DNA from: a bacterium
Lineage (GTDB): Bacteria > Patescibacteriota > Minisyncoccia > Minisyncoccales > CG1-02-41-26
Direction: 5' to 3'
DNA: 35,696 nucleotides
Assembly: GCA_021158045.1 (NCBI GenBank)
Contig: JAGGVK010000053.1
Span: 1 to 35,696 of the forward strand
The notes below the pieces were generated by a model. That model saw only the letters and a list, made by a program, of their open reading frames with translations. It had not been told where the DNA came from and ran no database searches. A program made the translations under genes and the position numbers. Within the stretch, counting starts at the first letter, position 1. Each line of letters starts with the position of its first letter. Shown here piece by piece: positions 17,952 through 26,721 of this stretch.

Positions 17952-18608
17952 ATGAGCCATAAAACTAATCCAAAAGTATTAAGAGTGAGAGGCTTAAAAG
18001 ACTGGCTAAGTAGAGGCTATTATGGTAAGAATTTAGCCCCGGTCCTTGAAGAGGATTTAAAAATCCGTAATTTTTTGCAGAAGAAATTGTCATCAGCAGC
18101 TGTTGAAAATATAGAAATTGAAAGGTCAGGCTCTTTATTAAAAGTTATTATTAACACTGCAAGACCGGCTTTAGTTATTGGTAGAGGGGGGAGGGATGTT
18201 GAAAGGTTACAGAAATCCTTGAAAAAGATTGTTGAAGAGCCTTCTGCGAAAAAGAGTTCAAGGGTTCAGCAAGTTAAGATTGAAATTAAGGAGGTAAAGA
18301 ATTTTTGGGAATCTCCAAATTTATGTGCTCAATGGATTAGCCAGCAATTAGAAAAAAGAGTGCCATACAGGAAAGTATTAAAAATGGCTTTATCTAAAAT
18401 AATGGCTCAAAAGGCAGTGAAAGGGGCTAAGGTTGAAGTTTCCGGGCGGTTAAATGGAGTGGAGATTGCTAGAACTGAGTGGTTGGGAGAAGGGCAATTG
18501 CCCAGAACCACTCTTAGGGCTGTAGTAGATTATGGTTTTCAACAAGCCTATTGCAAGTATGGAGTTATAGGTGTGAAAGTTTGGATTTACAAAGGTGAAA
18601 GAAAATAG
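17952..18608 (+). CDS. rpsC: 30S ribosomal protein uS3
   Basis: MSHKTNPKVLRVRGLKDWLSRGYYGKN, KH motif LVIGRGGRDVERL, GVIGVKVWIYKGE. Confidence 0.95.
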   Translation: MSHKTNPKVLRVRGLKDWLSRGYYGKNLAPVLEEDLKIRNFLQKKLSSAAVENIEIERSGSLLKVIINTARPALVIGRGGRDVERLQKSLKKIVEEPSAKKSSRVQQVKIEIKEVKNFWESPNLCAQWISQQLEKRVPYRKVLKMALSKIMAQKAVKGAKVEVSGRLNGVEIARTEWLGEGQLPRTTLRAVVDYGFQQAYCKYGVIGVKVWIYKGERK

Positions 18609-18689
18609 AGGTTTTATGTATGCCATATTGTTTGTAATAAACTGAAATTTTTATTATAGTTTAGTTTTAAGAATTCGGGAATAATTAGT

Positions 18690-19106
18690 ATGTGGGAGCC
18701 AAGGAAGACAAAATTTAAAAAGCAGCAGAAAGGAAGAAGTAGAAAGCGCCTCAAAGAATTAAAGGGAGTAGAACTGTCGTTTGGCAGTTTTGGGATGCAA
18801 GCTCAAGATGCCTGCTGGTTGACAACTCATCAGCTTGAGGCAGTTAGGCGTGTTTTGCTTAGGTACTTAAAGAAGAGAGGAAAATTTTGGTTTAGGATAT
18901 TTCCCCAAAAACCCATTACATCTAAAGGGAATGAAGTGCCGATGGGGGGCGGTAAAGGGGCAGTTGTTGATTATGTGGTGCCAGTGCGTCCTGGAAGGAT
19001 TATTGTTGAAATAGACGGGGTAGAGGAAGGTTTGGCAAAAGAAATTATAAAACAGGCGTCAGCTAAACTGCCTATTAAAGTAAAGTTTATAAAGCGCCTT
19101 TTATGA
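18690..19106 (+). CDS. rplP: 50S ribosomal protein uL16
   Basis: PRKTKFKKQQKGR, GKFWFRIFPQKPITSKGNEVPMGGGKGAVVDYVVPVRPGRI. Confidence 0.95.
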   Translation: MWEPRKTKFKKQQKGRSRKRLKELKGVELSFGSFGMQAQDACWLTTHQLEAVRRVLLRYLKKRGKFWFRIFPQKPITSKGNEVPMGGGKGAVVDYVVPVRPGRIIVEIDGVEEGLAKEIIKQASAKLPIKVKFIKRLL

Positions 19107-19315
19107 AAAAGAAAGAAAAAATTAGGGAGTTCTCACGTTTAGGGAAAGATGAACTTCAACAACTATTGATAAAACAGAGTTGGAAGTTGCACCAGCTTAG
19201 ATTTGACCTTGCTTCAGGCAAGGTTAGGGATATAAGGATTATAAAGGAGACAAAGAAGGACGTTGCCAGAATTAAAACACTTCTTAAGACGAAAGAAAAA
19301 GGTTTGAAACATTAA
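19103..19315 (+). CDS. rpmC: 50S ribosomal protein uL29
   Basis: Short helical L29 pattern; ATGA overlap with rplP. Confidence 0.88.
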   Translation: MKKKEKIREFSRLGKDELQQLLIKQSWKLHQLRFDLASGKVRDIRIIKETKKDVARIKTLLKTKEKGLKH

Positions 19316-19420
19316 GGAATTTATTTTTGAGAGAAAAAAGGCATAAATTGGTTTCAAATTTGACATTATTTACAAATTCTGTTTTAATCTATCTAGTGAG
19401 TTGAGTAAAAAAGAAAGCAT

Positions 19421-19696
19421 ATGCCAAAAAAGCGTTTAATCGGAACTATTATATCTAATAAAATGCAGAAGACAGTTGTTGTAAAAGTGGAAAGGTTAAA
19501 GCAGCACCCGAAGTATAAAAGAAGATATAAAGTTCATAAAAAATATAAAGCCCATATTGAAAAGGACTTAGGGTTTAAAGTTGGGGATAAAGTTGTGATT
19601 GAGGAATGCAGGCCAATTAGTAAAGACAAAAGATGGAGAGTGGTAAGCAAATTGAAAAGCGAAAAACCGCAGAGCAAGATTGAAAAAGAGAATTAA
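19421..19696 (+). CDS. rpsQ: 30S ribosomal protein uS17
   Basis: [40 protein letters not shown]. Confidence 0.94.
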   Translation: MPKKRLIGTIISNKMQKTVVVKVERLKQHPKYKRRYKVHKKYKAHIEKDLGFKVGDKVVIEECRPISKDKRWRVVSKLKSEKPQSKIEKEN

Positions 19697-19786
19697 TTTA
19701 ATTTTAGATTTTAGATTGTCATTTTTCATTTTTCATTTTTCATTTTTAATTTTCATTTGGCTGAGCCCGCTTTAGCGGGACGAAGG

Positions 19787-19825
19787 AATATGATTCAACC
19801 AGGAACAAAATTGAAAGTAGCTGAT
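19787..19825 (+). pseudogene. Truncated direct copy of the rplN 5' end
   Basis: 39 bp AATATGATTCAACCAGGAACAAAATTGAAAGTAGCTGAT identical to 20105-20143, then breaks into GTCGC... Confidence 0.93.
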
Positions 19826-19826
19826 G

Positions 19827-20038
19827 TCGCTTGCCCTCCTGCCTTCGGTAGGCGCTCACTTCATTCGCTTCGCTCCCCAGAAACCCAGCTTTTACTCCAA
19901 TTCCGCTTCAGCGGAATTGGAGGCCACTTGTGGTCTCCAAATTCGCTTTTTGCGAATTTGGAGTATGTTTGGCGGTCGGCCTTCGGCCTCCCTGTTTTCC
20001 TACACAGGGGAGAATTCTTCTCCCCTGACACCCCTTTG
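19827..20038 (-). mobile_element. Hairpin-rich gene-end element, copy E2 (about 212 bp)
   Basis: Same core as E1 and the same paired hairpin module as E3; bounded by AAAGTAGCTGATG (19814-19826) and its inverted copy CATCAGCTACTTT (20039-20051). Confidence 0.78.
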
Positions 20039-20107
20039 CATCAGCTACTTTTGCCTTATTGACTTTAACTGAATTTAAATTTATTTTAGAAACATTATAG
20101 ACTAAAT

Positions 20108-20476
20108 ATGATTCAACCAGGAACAAAATTGAAAGTAGCTGATAATAGCGGAGCTAAAATTGTGCAGTGTTTTAATTTGCCCGGTGGCACGAGGAAACGT
20201 TATGCTCAACTTGGCGATGTAATTGTAGCTGCAGTTAAGAAAGCTGAGCCAAGAAAAGAAGTTAAACTTCACAGTATTGTAAGGGCAGTTATTGTTAGGC
20301 AAAAAAGAGAATATAAAAGAGAAGATGGCTCATATATTAGATTTGGCGATAATGCTTGTGTAATTTTAGCTGATAAAAAAAATCCAAAAGGAAATAGGAT
20401 TTTAGGGCCTATCCCGAGAGAATTAAAGAGGAAAGGATTTGAAAAAATAGTTACAATGGCAAAGGAAGTAGTTTAG
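20108..20476 (+). CDS. rplN: 50S ribosomal protein uL14
   Basis: MIQPGTKLKVADNSGAKIVQCFNLPGG, FGDNACVILADKKNPKGNRILGPIPREL. Confidence 0.96.
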   Translation: MIQPGTKLKVADNSGAKIVQCFNLPGGTRKRYAQLGDVIVAAVKKAEPRKEVKLHSIVRAVIVRQKREYKREDGSYIRFGDNACVILADKKNPKGNRILGPIPRELKRKGFEKIVTMAKEVV

Positions 20477-20614
20477 GGTTGGTCGAAAAATTTGCGCCCA
20501 AGGGCAACGAAATCGAGCATCAAGCATATAGAGTGTTATGTGCTCAGGCGCTTGGTGCAAGAATTCATAAATTCATTTGCGCATAAATGCGCTTATTCAT
20601 TAACGATTTCTAAC

Positions 20615-20935
20615 ATGAAATTAAGAAAAGGTGACCAAGTTTTAGTGATTAATGGTAAAGACAGGGGAAAGAAGGGAAAAATTCTTCGTGCTTTTCCTAA
20701 AGATAATAAAATTTTAGTTGATGGAGTTGCTATTCATAAGAAACATGTTCGGCCTAAGAAAGAAGGAGAAAAAGGGCAGATTGTGGAAGTTATTTCGCCA
20801 ATTTCAGCATCAAAAGTGAAATTAATTTGCCCCCACTGCAAAAAGCCTACAAGGGTAGGCTATAAAGTAATTTTGCAGGGGGATAATCGGAAGTTAAAGG
20901 TAAGAATTTGCAAAAGATGCGGGGAAGAAATATAA
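20615..20935 (+). CDS. rplX: 50S ribosomal protein uL24 with a CxxC...CxxC zinc-ribbon-like tail
   Basis: MKLRKGDQVLVINGKDRGKKGKILRAFP; CPHC...CKRC; ORF-track start at 20492 is upstream of the likely ATG. Confidence 0.93.
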   Translation: MKLRKGDQVLVINGKDRGKKGKILRAFPKDNKILVDGVAIHKKHVRPKKEGEKGQIVEVISPISASKVKLICPHCKKPTRVGYKVILQGDNRKLKVRICKRCGEEI

Positions 20936-20992
20936 TATTGCTTTAAAACTTTGGTTTCAAAATTTTAATTTGTGTCTTCAAGCTGTATTAAT

Positions 20993-21565
20993 ATGATCCA
21001 TCTAAGCGAAAAATATAAAAAGGAAGTGATTCCGGCTATGATGAAAAAGTTTGGTTATAAGAATCGCTTAGCTGTTCCTAAAATTAAGCAAGTAGTTATA
21101 AATTGCGGATTTGGAAAATTGGTTACCAGCGAAAGCAAAAGCGAGCAAAAAAAGATTCAAGAGCATATTTTAAAAGATATGGCTCTAATCACCGGACAGA
21201 AACCTGCCTTAAGAAAAGCAAGGAAATCAATTGCGGGATTTAAACTAAGAGAGGGGAATTTTATTGGAGCGAAGGTTACTTTAAGAAAGAGGAGAATGTA
21301 TGATTTTTTGGAAAGATTAATTTATATAGCTTTTCCTCGTAGCCGAGATTTTCGGGGCCTTGACCCAAATTCTGTTGATAAAGCCGGTAATTTAACAATT
21401 GGAGTTAAGGAGCACACAATATTCCCTGAGATTTCTGTGGAGAAAGAAAAGGCTATATTTGGAATGAGTATTACTGTAGTAACTAGCGCAAATTCTCGAG
21501 AAGAAGGATTGGAGTTGTTAAGGCTAATGGGTTTTCCTTTAAGGGTAGAGAATAAAAAAATATAG
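20993..21565 (+). CDS. rplE: 50S ribosomal protein uL5
   Basis: [47 protein letters not shown]. Confidence 0.95.
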   Translation: MIHLSEKYKKEVIPAMMKKFGYKNRLAVPKIKQVVINCGFGKLVTSESKSEQKKIQEHILKDMALITGQKPALRKARKSIAGFKLREGNFIGAKVTLRKRRMYDFLERLIYIAFPRSRDFRGLDPNSVDKAGNLTIGVKEHTIFPEISVEKEKAIFGMSITVVTSANSREEGLELLRLMGFPLRVENKKI

Positions 21566-21627
21566 AGAAAAGTTTTGAGAAAATAATTTATTTTGCATTT
21601 TTCATTTTTATTCTTATAGTTAATTTT

Positions 21628-21813
21628 ATGGCTAAGAAATCGCAAATAGTAAGAGCTAAGAAAAAACCCAAATTTAAAACTCGAGTTGTGAGGCGCTGTT
21701 TTAGATGTGGAAGGCGGCGTGGCTATATGCGAGAATTTGGCTTGTGTAGAATATGCTTTCGTGAATTAGCAAGTAAAGGAGAGATTCCGGGAGTCAAGAA
21801 AAGCAGTTGGTAA
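21628..21813 (+). CDS. rpsZ: 30S ribosomal protein uS14, zinc type
   Basis: [39 protein letters not shown]. Confidence 0.95.
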   Translation: MAKKSQIVRAKKKPKFKTRVVRRCFRCGRRRGYMREFGLCRICFRELASKGEIPGVKKSSW

Positions 21814-21850
21814 TGTAAAATAGTTTTATAAGTTTACTAATATTTTGTCT

Positions 21851-22243
21851 ATGCTTGATCCAATTGTAGATTTATTAAATAGAATACGTAACGCTCAGGC
21901 TGTTCGCCATCAGATGGTAGAAATACCTTTTTCTAAAATGAAGCTGAAAATTGTGGAAATTCTAGCCGAAAAGGGATTTATCGGTTCTGTTAGAGTTAAA
22001 AAAAAGAGAGGGAAAAAGATAATTAGCATTATATTAAAATATAACGAGATGGGCCTGCCGCAGATTTCTGGTTTGAAGCGTATTTCTAAATCAGGACAGA
22101 GAGTTTATAAAAAATCAGAAGAGCTTCAGAAAGTTAGAGGTGGATATGGGCTCCTAATTGTTTCTACGCCAAAAGGGTTGATGACAGGGCAGGAAGCGAG
22201 AAAAAAGAGATTAGGAGGAGAGATAATCTGTGAGGTATGGTGA
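21851..22243 (+). CDS. rpsH: 30S ribosomal protein uS8
   Basis: DPIVDLLNRIRNAQ, GLLIVSTPKGLMTGQEARKKRLGGEIICEVW. Confidence 0.95.
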   Translation: MLDPIVDLLNRIRNAQAVRHQMVEIPFSKMKLKIVEILAEKGFIGSVRVKKKRGKKIISIILKYNEMGLPQISGLKRISKSGQRVYKKSEELQKVRGGYGLLIVSTPKGLMTGQEARKKRLGGEIICEVW

Positions 22244-22286
22244 GCATCTAAGATAGAAATAATTTTTATTTTACATTTTAAATTAT

Positions 22287-22835
22287 ATGAGTCGTATTGG
22301 TAAAAAACCTATAATAATACCTCAAGGAATAGAAGTTAAAATTAAGGGCCAGGATGTTATTGTTAAAGGTCCGAAGGGCGAGATTTCTCAAAAGATTCCC
22401 CAGGAGGTTTTAATAAAGAAAGAAGAAAACAGGATAGTGCTCTCCCTTAAAAGACAAACAAAAGAGGCTTCATCTTTTTGGGGGCTAACAAGGGCGCTTT
22501 TGGCAAATAATATAAAAGGGGTATCAGAAGGATTTGAAAAAAGGCTTGAATTACGAGGAATTGGCTATCGGGCAGTAATGGATGGAGAAAATAAAATTCG
22601 CTTAGAAGTTGGTTTTTCCCATCCAATAATTATTTCGGTTCCTGAGGGAATTCAAGCTTCTGTGGAAAAAAATATTATTATTATTTCTGGTATTAACAAA
22701 CAAAAAGTTGGAGAATTTGCGGCAAAACTGAGGAGAATTCGCCCTCCTGAGCCATATAAAGGCAAAGGAATTCGTTATTTAGGAGAAAAGGTAAGAAGAA
22801 AAGAAGGAAAGAAAGCAGCGACGACCGCCGCCTAA
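22287..22835 (+). CDS. rplF: 50S ribosomal protein uL6
   Basis: MSRIGKKPIIIPQGIEVKIKGQDVIVKGPKG, RPPEPYKGKGIRYLGEKVRRKEGKK. Confidence 0.95.
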   Translation: MSRIGKKPIIIPQGIEVKIKGQDVIVKGPKGEISQKIPQEVLIKKEENRIVLSLKRQTKEASSFWGLTRALLANNIKGVSEGFEKRLELRGIGYRAVMDGENKIRLEVGFSHPIIISVPEGIQASVEKNIIIISGINKQKVGEFAAKLRRIRPPEPYKGKGIRYLGEKVRRKEGKKAATTAA

Positions 22836-22899
22836 TTAATGAATCTATGAATCTTTTGCGAACACACGAATATTCGTAAATTTGTTGATAAAGAGCCTT

Positions 22900-23307
22900 A
22901 TGAAAAAAGCAACAAAAAAAGAAGCAAGGGATAGACGCCACAAAAGGGTAAGGGCTAAGATACATGGAACGGCTCAGGTGCCACGGCTTTGTGTTTTTCG
23001 TTCGCGGAAATACATTTATGCGCAATTAATTGACGATGAAAAAGGAAGGACTATTGTTGCTGCTAATGATTTAAAGCTGAAGCCATTGCCTTTGCAAAGA
23101 ATTAAACATCAAAACAAAGGCGAGAAAGAGCAGGAAGAATTATTAAGCAGGAAAGTTGCTTTGGCTTTTGAGGTAGGAAAGCTAATTGCCCAGAGGGCTG
23201 TTGCTAAAAAGATTAAAAGAGTTGTCTTTGATAAGGGGGGGTATAAGTATCATGGAAGGGTTAGGGCAGTTGCAGAGGGAGCTAGAAAGGGAGGCTTAAA
23301 ATTTTAA
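22900..23307 (+). CDS. rplR: 50S ribosomal protein uL18
   Basis: [63 protein letters not shown]. Confidence 0.94.
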   Translation: MKKATKKEARDRRHKRVRAKIHGTAQVPRLCVFRSRKYIYAQLIDDEKGRTIVAANDLKLKPLPLQRIKHQNKGEKEQEELLSRKVALAFEVGKLIAQRAVAKKIKRVVFDKGGYKYHGRVRAVAEGARKGGLKF

Positions 23308-23328
23308 CTCTGAAGTTCTTGTAAATTT

Positions 23329-23811
23329 ATGTTTCACAATAAAAGAGAACCAAAAATTAAAAGCGAATACGAATCTGAGCTTTTAGACTTAGCAAGGGTA
23401 ACCCGAGTTACTGCTGGAGGAAAGCAGCTTAGGTTTCGAGCAGTTGTTGTTGTTGGCAATAAGAAAGGGAAAGTTGGGGTGGGGGTATCTAAAGGGACTG
23501 ATGTTGGAAAGGCCATAGAAAAGGCTACAAGATTAGCAAAGAAAAATATAGTAGAAATTCCTATTGTTGAAAATGGCATACCTTATGTGACAGAGGCTAA
23601 ATATAGTTCCTCGAGAGTTTTGATTCGCCCTCAAAGTCAAGGCAGGGGGCTTGTGGCCGGAGGACCAGTGAGAGTAGTATGTAGGTTGTTGGGGCTGAAA
23701 GATATATCTGCTAAAATATTGTCGAAATCAAGAAACAAGTTGACCATTGCTAGAGCAACAATAAAAGCATTGGAGAAATTGAAAAGTGAAACTCGAGCGG
23801 AGCAAGATTGA
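23329..23811 (+). CDS. rpsE: 30S ribosomal protein uS5
   Basis: DLARVTRVTAGGKQLRFRAVVVVGNKKGKVGVGVSKGTDV. Confidence 0.95.
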   Translation: MFHNKREPKIKSEYESELLDLARVTRVTAGGKQLRFRAVVVVGNKKGKVGVGVSKGTDVGKAIEKATRLAKKNIVEIPIVENGIPYVTEAKYSSSRVLIRPQSQGRGLVAGGPVRVVCRLLGLKDISAKILSKSRNKLTIARATIKALEKLKSETRAEQD

Positions 23812-23945
23812 AAAAGAGAATTAATTTAATTTTGGATTTTAATTATCATTTTTAGATTGTCATTTTTCATTTTTCACTTTTCATTTTTCATTTTTAATTT
23901 AATTTGATTTTAGATTGTCATTTTTCATTTTTCATTTTTAATTTA
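23800..23945 (+). repeat. 34-bp duplicate of the rpsQ 3' end followed by TCATTTTTCATTTTT low-complexity array
   Basis: 23800-23833 is identical to 19672-19705 (GAGCAAGATTGAAAAAGAGAATTAATTTAATTTT); related CATTTTT arrays follow both genes. Confidence 0.88.
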
Positions 23946-23950
23946 TTAAC

Positions 23951-24430
23951 ATGCAGTTACATCAACTAAAACCAACTCACAAGAGGAAAAAGAAGAAAAG
24001 GATAGGGCGTGGAGGAAAACGCGGTAGATATTCGGGTAGGGGAATAAAAGGGCAAAAGTCAAGAGCAGGAAGAAAAATGCAGCCGTTCATACGAGAATTA
24101 ATCAAAAAATACCACAAGCTTAGAGGTTATAATATGTCCTCTCGTGAGAGGGTTGTTGGCGTTAATGTAGATGTTTTAGACAGGTATTTTAAAGATGGTG
24201 AGTTAGTTAATCCCAAAATTTTGACTGCAAGGAGAATAATTCGTAAAATAAAGGGAAGAATGCCTAAAATTAAAATTTTAGGGAGAGGAGAACTAAAAAA
24301 GAAACTAGTAGTTAGAGGATGTGAAGTATCAAAAGGAGCTGAAGCAAAAATTAAGAAAGTTGGGGGCACAGTGAAAGTGGCAAATAGCCAAGACCAAATG
24401 TCCAATAAAGCTCAAAGCTCTAATGGTTAA
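23951..24430 (+). CDS. rplO: 50S ribosomal protein uL15
   Basis: MQLHQLKPTHKRKKKKRIGRGGKRGRYSGRGIKGQKSRAG. Confidence 0.94.
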   Translation: MQLHQLKPTHKRKKKKRIGRGGKRGRYSGRGIKGQKSRAGRKMQPFIRELIKKYHKLRGYNMSSRERVVGVNVDVLDRYFKDGELVNPKILTARRIIRKIKGRMPKIKILGRGELKKKLVVRGCEVSKGAEAKIKKVGGTVKVANSQDQMSNKAQSSNG

Positions 24431-24588
24431 AGATAATTATATTTTTGGTTTTAAGAGTAAAGATTTAATTGGTTATTAGGATTTGAGATTTGAATTTTGA
24501 CCATTGGGCATTGGATTATTTCCTGTCCATGTGAGAGACAAAGTAATTATGTCCCTATGTAGTTCAGGGTTGAGTTTAAATATTTTTT

Positions 24589-25872
24589 ATGAACTGGTTT
24601 CAAAAACTCATTTTAATATTTAAAGATAAACAACTTCGTGGCAAGATATTGTTTGTTCTGGGTGTTTTTGGTGTATTTAGATTGATGGCAAATATTCCTA
24701 TTCCAGGCATTAATGTTGAAAATCTAAGAAAGATATTTGCCAGGAGCCCAATGCTGGGGCTTTTTGATTTGTTTGCGGGGGGAGCGTTGAGTAAACTCTC
24801 TATTGTGATGTTAGGGTTGGGCCCTTATATTACAGCTGTTATTATTCTACAGCTTTTGACAATGATTTTTCCAAGTTTAGAGAAAATGTACAAGGAAGAA
24901 GGGGAGCGCGGCAGGCAGAAATTTAATCAATATGGCAGAATATTAACCGTGCCTTTAGCAGCCCTGCAGGGTTATGGAATGTTAACTTTATTCCAAAAGC
25001 AAGGATTCATTCCTCCCCTTTCTTTGCCATTGCTTCTGGCTTCAGTTGCAACTATTGTTGGAGGGGCTATGCTTTTGATGTGGTTGGGGGAGTTAATTTC
25101 AGAAAAAGGAATTGGCAATGGAGTTTCGCTCTTAATATTTGCTGGTATTGTTGCAAGAACTCCTTCCGAGGTAGGAAAGCTTGCTGTGGGTTGGAATGTT
25201 GCCAATATTCCTTCATATATTTTATTTTTTGTAGGCGCTTTGTTTATCATCACAGGAGTGGTCTTGATAAATGAGGCAAGGAGAAATATTCCCATATCTT
25301 ATGCAAAAAGAGTGAGGGGGCAGAAAGTATACGGAGGGGTTTCAACTTATTTGCCGATGATGGTTAATCCTGCTGGTGTGATACCTATTATTTTTGCCTT
25401 GAGCCTTTTGCTTTTTCCAGGCATGCTTGCAAATTTGTTGTCTGCTACTGGTAATCCAACATGGGCTAATTTTGCTATAGGAATTAATAATATATTAAAA
25501 AATCTTTGGGTTTATGGAATATTGTATTTTGTTTTAGTTTTTCTTTTTACTTACTTTTATACGGCTATTACTTTTGACCCAAAAGCTATTGCCGAAAATC
25601 TCCAAAAAATGGGCGGGTTTGTTCCCGGAATTAGGCCCGGCGCTTCTACAGCAGAATTTTTGCATAAAATTCTATATAGAATTCTTATTATTGGAGCTAG
25701 TTTTTTAGGCTCTGTAGCCGTTTTACCAACTGTTATTCAGTCTTTAACCGGTGTTCATGCTTTTAGCTTCTTAGTTGGTGGTACCGGGCTTTTGATTATT
25801 GTCAGTGTTGTTTTAGACACATGGCGGCAAATTAAAGCCCAATTGGAGATGAAAGAATATGAAAGATTCTAA
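24589..25872 (+). CDS. secY: Protein translocase subunit SecY
   Basis: LFDLFAGGALSKLSIVMLGLGPYITAVIILQL, SEKGIGNGVSLLIFAGIVA, GGFVPGIRPG. Confidence 0.96.
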   Translation: MNWFQKLILIFKDKQLRGKILFVLGVFGVFRLMANIPIPGINVENLRKIFARSPMLGLFDLFAGGALSKLSIVMLGLGPYITAVIILQLLTMIFPSLEKMYKEEGERGRQKFNQYGRILTVPLAALQGYGMLTLFQKQGFIPPLSLPLLLASVATIVGGAMLLMWLGELISEKGIGNGVSLLIFAGIVARTPSEVGKLAVGWNVANIPSYILFFVGALFIITGVVLINEARRNIPISYAKRVRGQKVYGGVSTYLPMMVNPAGVIPIIFALSLLLFPGMLANLLSATGNPTWANFAIGINNILKNLWVYGILYFVLVFLFTYFYTAITFDPKAIAENLQKMGGFVPGIRPGASTAEFLHKILYRILIIGASFLGSVAVLPTVIQSLTGVHAFSFLVGGTGLLIIVSVVLDTWRQIKAQLEMKEYERF

Positions 25873-26001
25873 AAGGTTTTTGCTTTTGAAAGCGAACCGA
25901 GGTGTGGCCTGGACATCTATAAAGCCTTTATTCCTTTCTATAGCAGTACCGAGCGCATAAAGCTTTATGTGTTTAATACCTGCCAATAAACAATCTCTAA
26001 T

Positions 26002-26697
26002 ATGAGAAACAAATTGGTTATAATCTTATTAGGAGCCCCAGGCGCAGGCAAAGGAACGCAGGCTGAACTTTTGTCGGAGAAATTGAATTTGTATTATTTT
26101 GAAACAAGCAAAATCTTGGAAAATGCAATCAAAAAAGCCAAAGAAGGGGATTTTATAAAAGTTGCTGGCAAAAAATATTTTTTCGACTATGAAAGAAAAC
26201 TTTGGGAAACAGGAAAACTTTGCGACCCGCCTTTTGTTGTTTTTTTAGTTAAAGAAAAGATTAAAAACCTTTATAAATCAGATGAAAATTTAGTTATTGC
26301 CGGGTCTCCGCGGACATTATACGAAGCAAAGAGTATAATGCCCCTCTTGGAGAAATTATATGGCGTAGAAAATATTAAGGTTGTCTTAATTGAGGTTTCT
26401 GCCCAAGAATCGATATTTAGAAATTCTCATCGAAGAATTTGCCGGTTGATGAGGCATCCTATTTTATACAATAAAGAAACCAAGAATCTTAAAATGTGTC
26501 CTTTAGACGGTTCAAGATTAATTAGAAGAAAGGGCCTTGACGACCCCGAAACTATTAAAGTAAGGTTAAAGCAATATCATACCAGAACCCTTCCTTTGGT
26601 GGACTACTTTAAGAAAAGAAATTTGGCGGTGAAGAGAATCAATGGTAAGGGGTCGGTGGCTAATGTTTTTAAAAGAGTTTTGGAAGCATTAGAATAA
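26002..26697 (+). CDS. adk: Adenylate kinase-like nucleoside monophosphate kinase (divergent)
   Basis: GAPGAGKGTQAELLSEKLNL P-loop, GSPRTLYEA, GLDDPETIKVRLKQY. Confidence 0.82.
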   Translation: MRNKLVIILLGAPGAGKGTQAELLSEKLNLYYFETSKILENAIKKAKEGDFIKVAGKKYFFDYERKLWETGKLCDPPFVVFLVKEKIKNLYKSDENLVIAGSPRTLYEAKSIMPLLEKLYGVENIKVVLIEVSAQESIFRNSHRRICRLMRHPILYNKETKNLKMCPLDGSRLIRRKGLDDPETIKVRLKQYHTRTLPLVDYFKKRNLAVKRINGKGSVANVFKRVLEALE

Positions 26698-26721
26698 AGT
26701 TTGAACATATATAAATCTAAA

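Noticed and set aside
19757-20062. 101-aa ORF containing MIQPGTKLKVADVACPPAFG...
   Set aside because: Product of the truncated rplN start fused to element E2; no support as a real protein.
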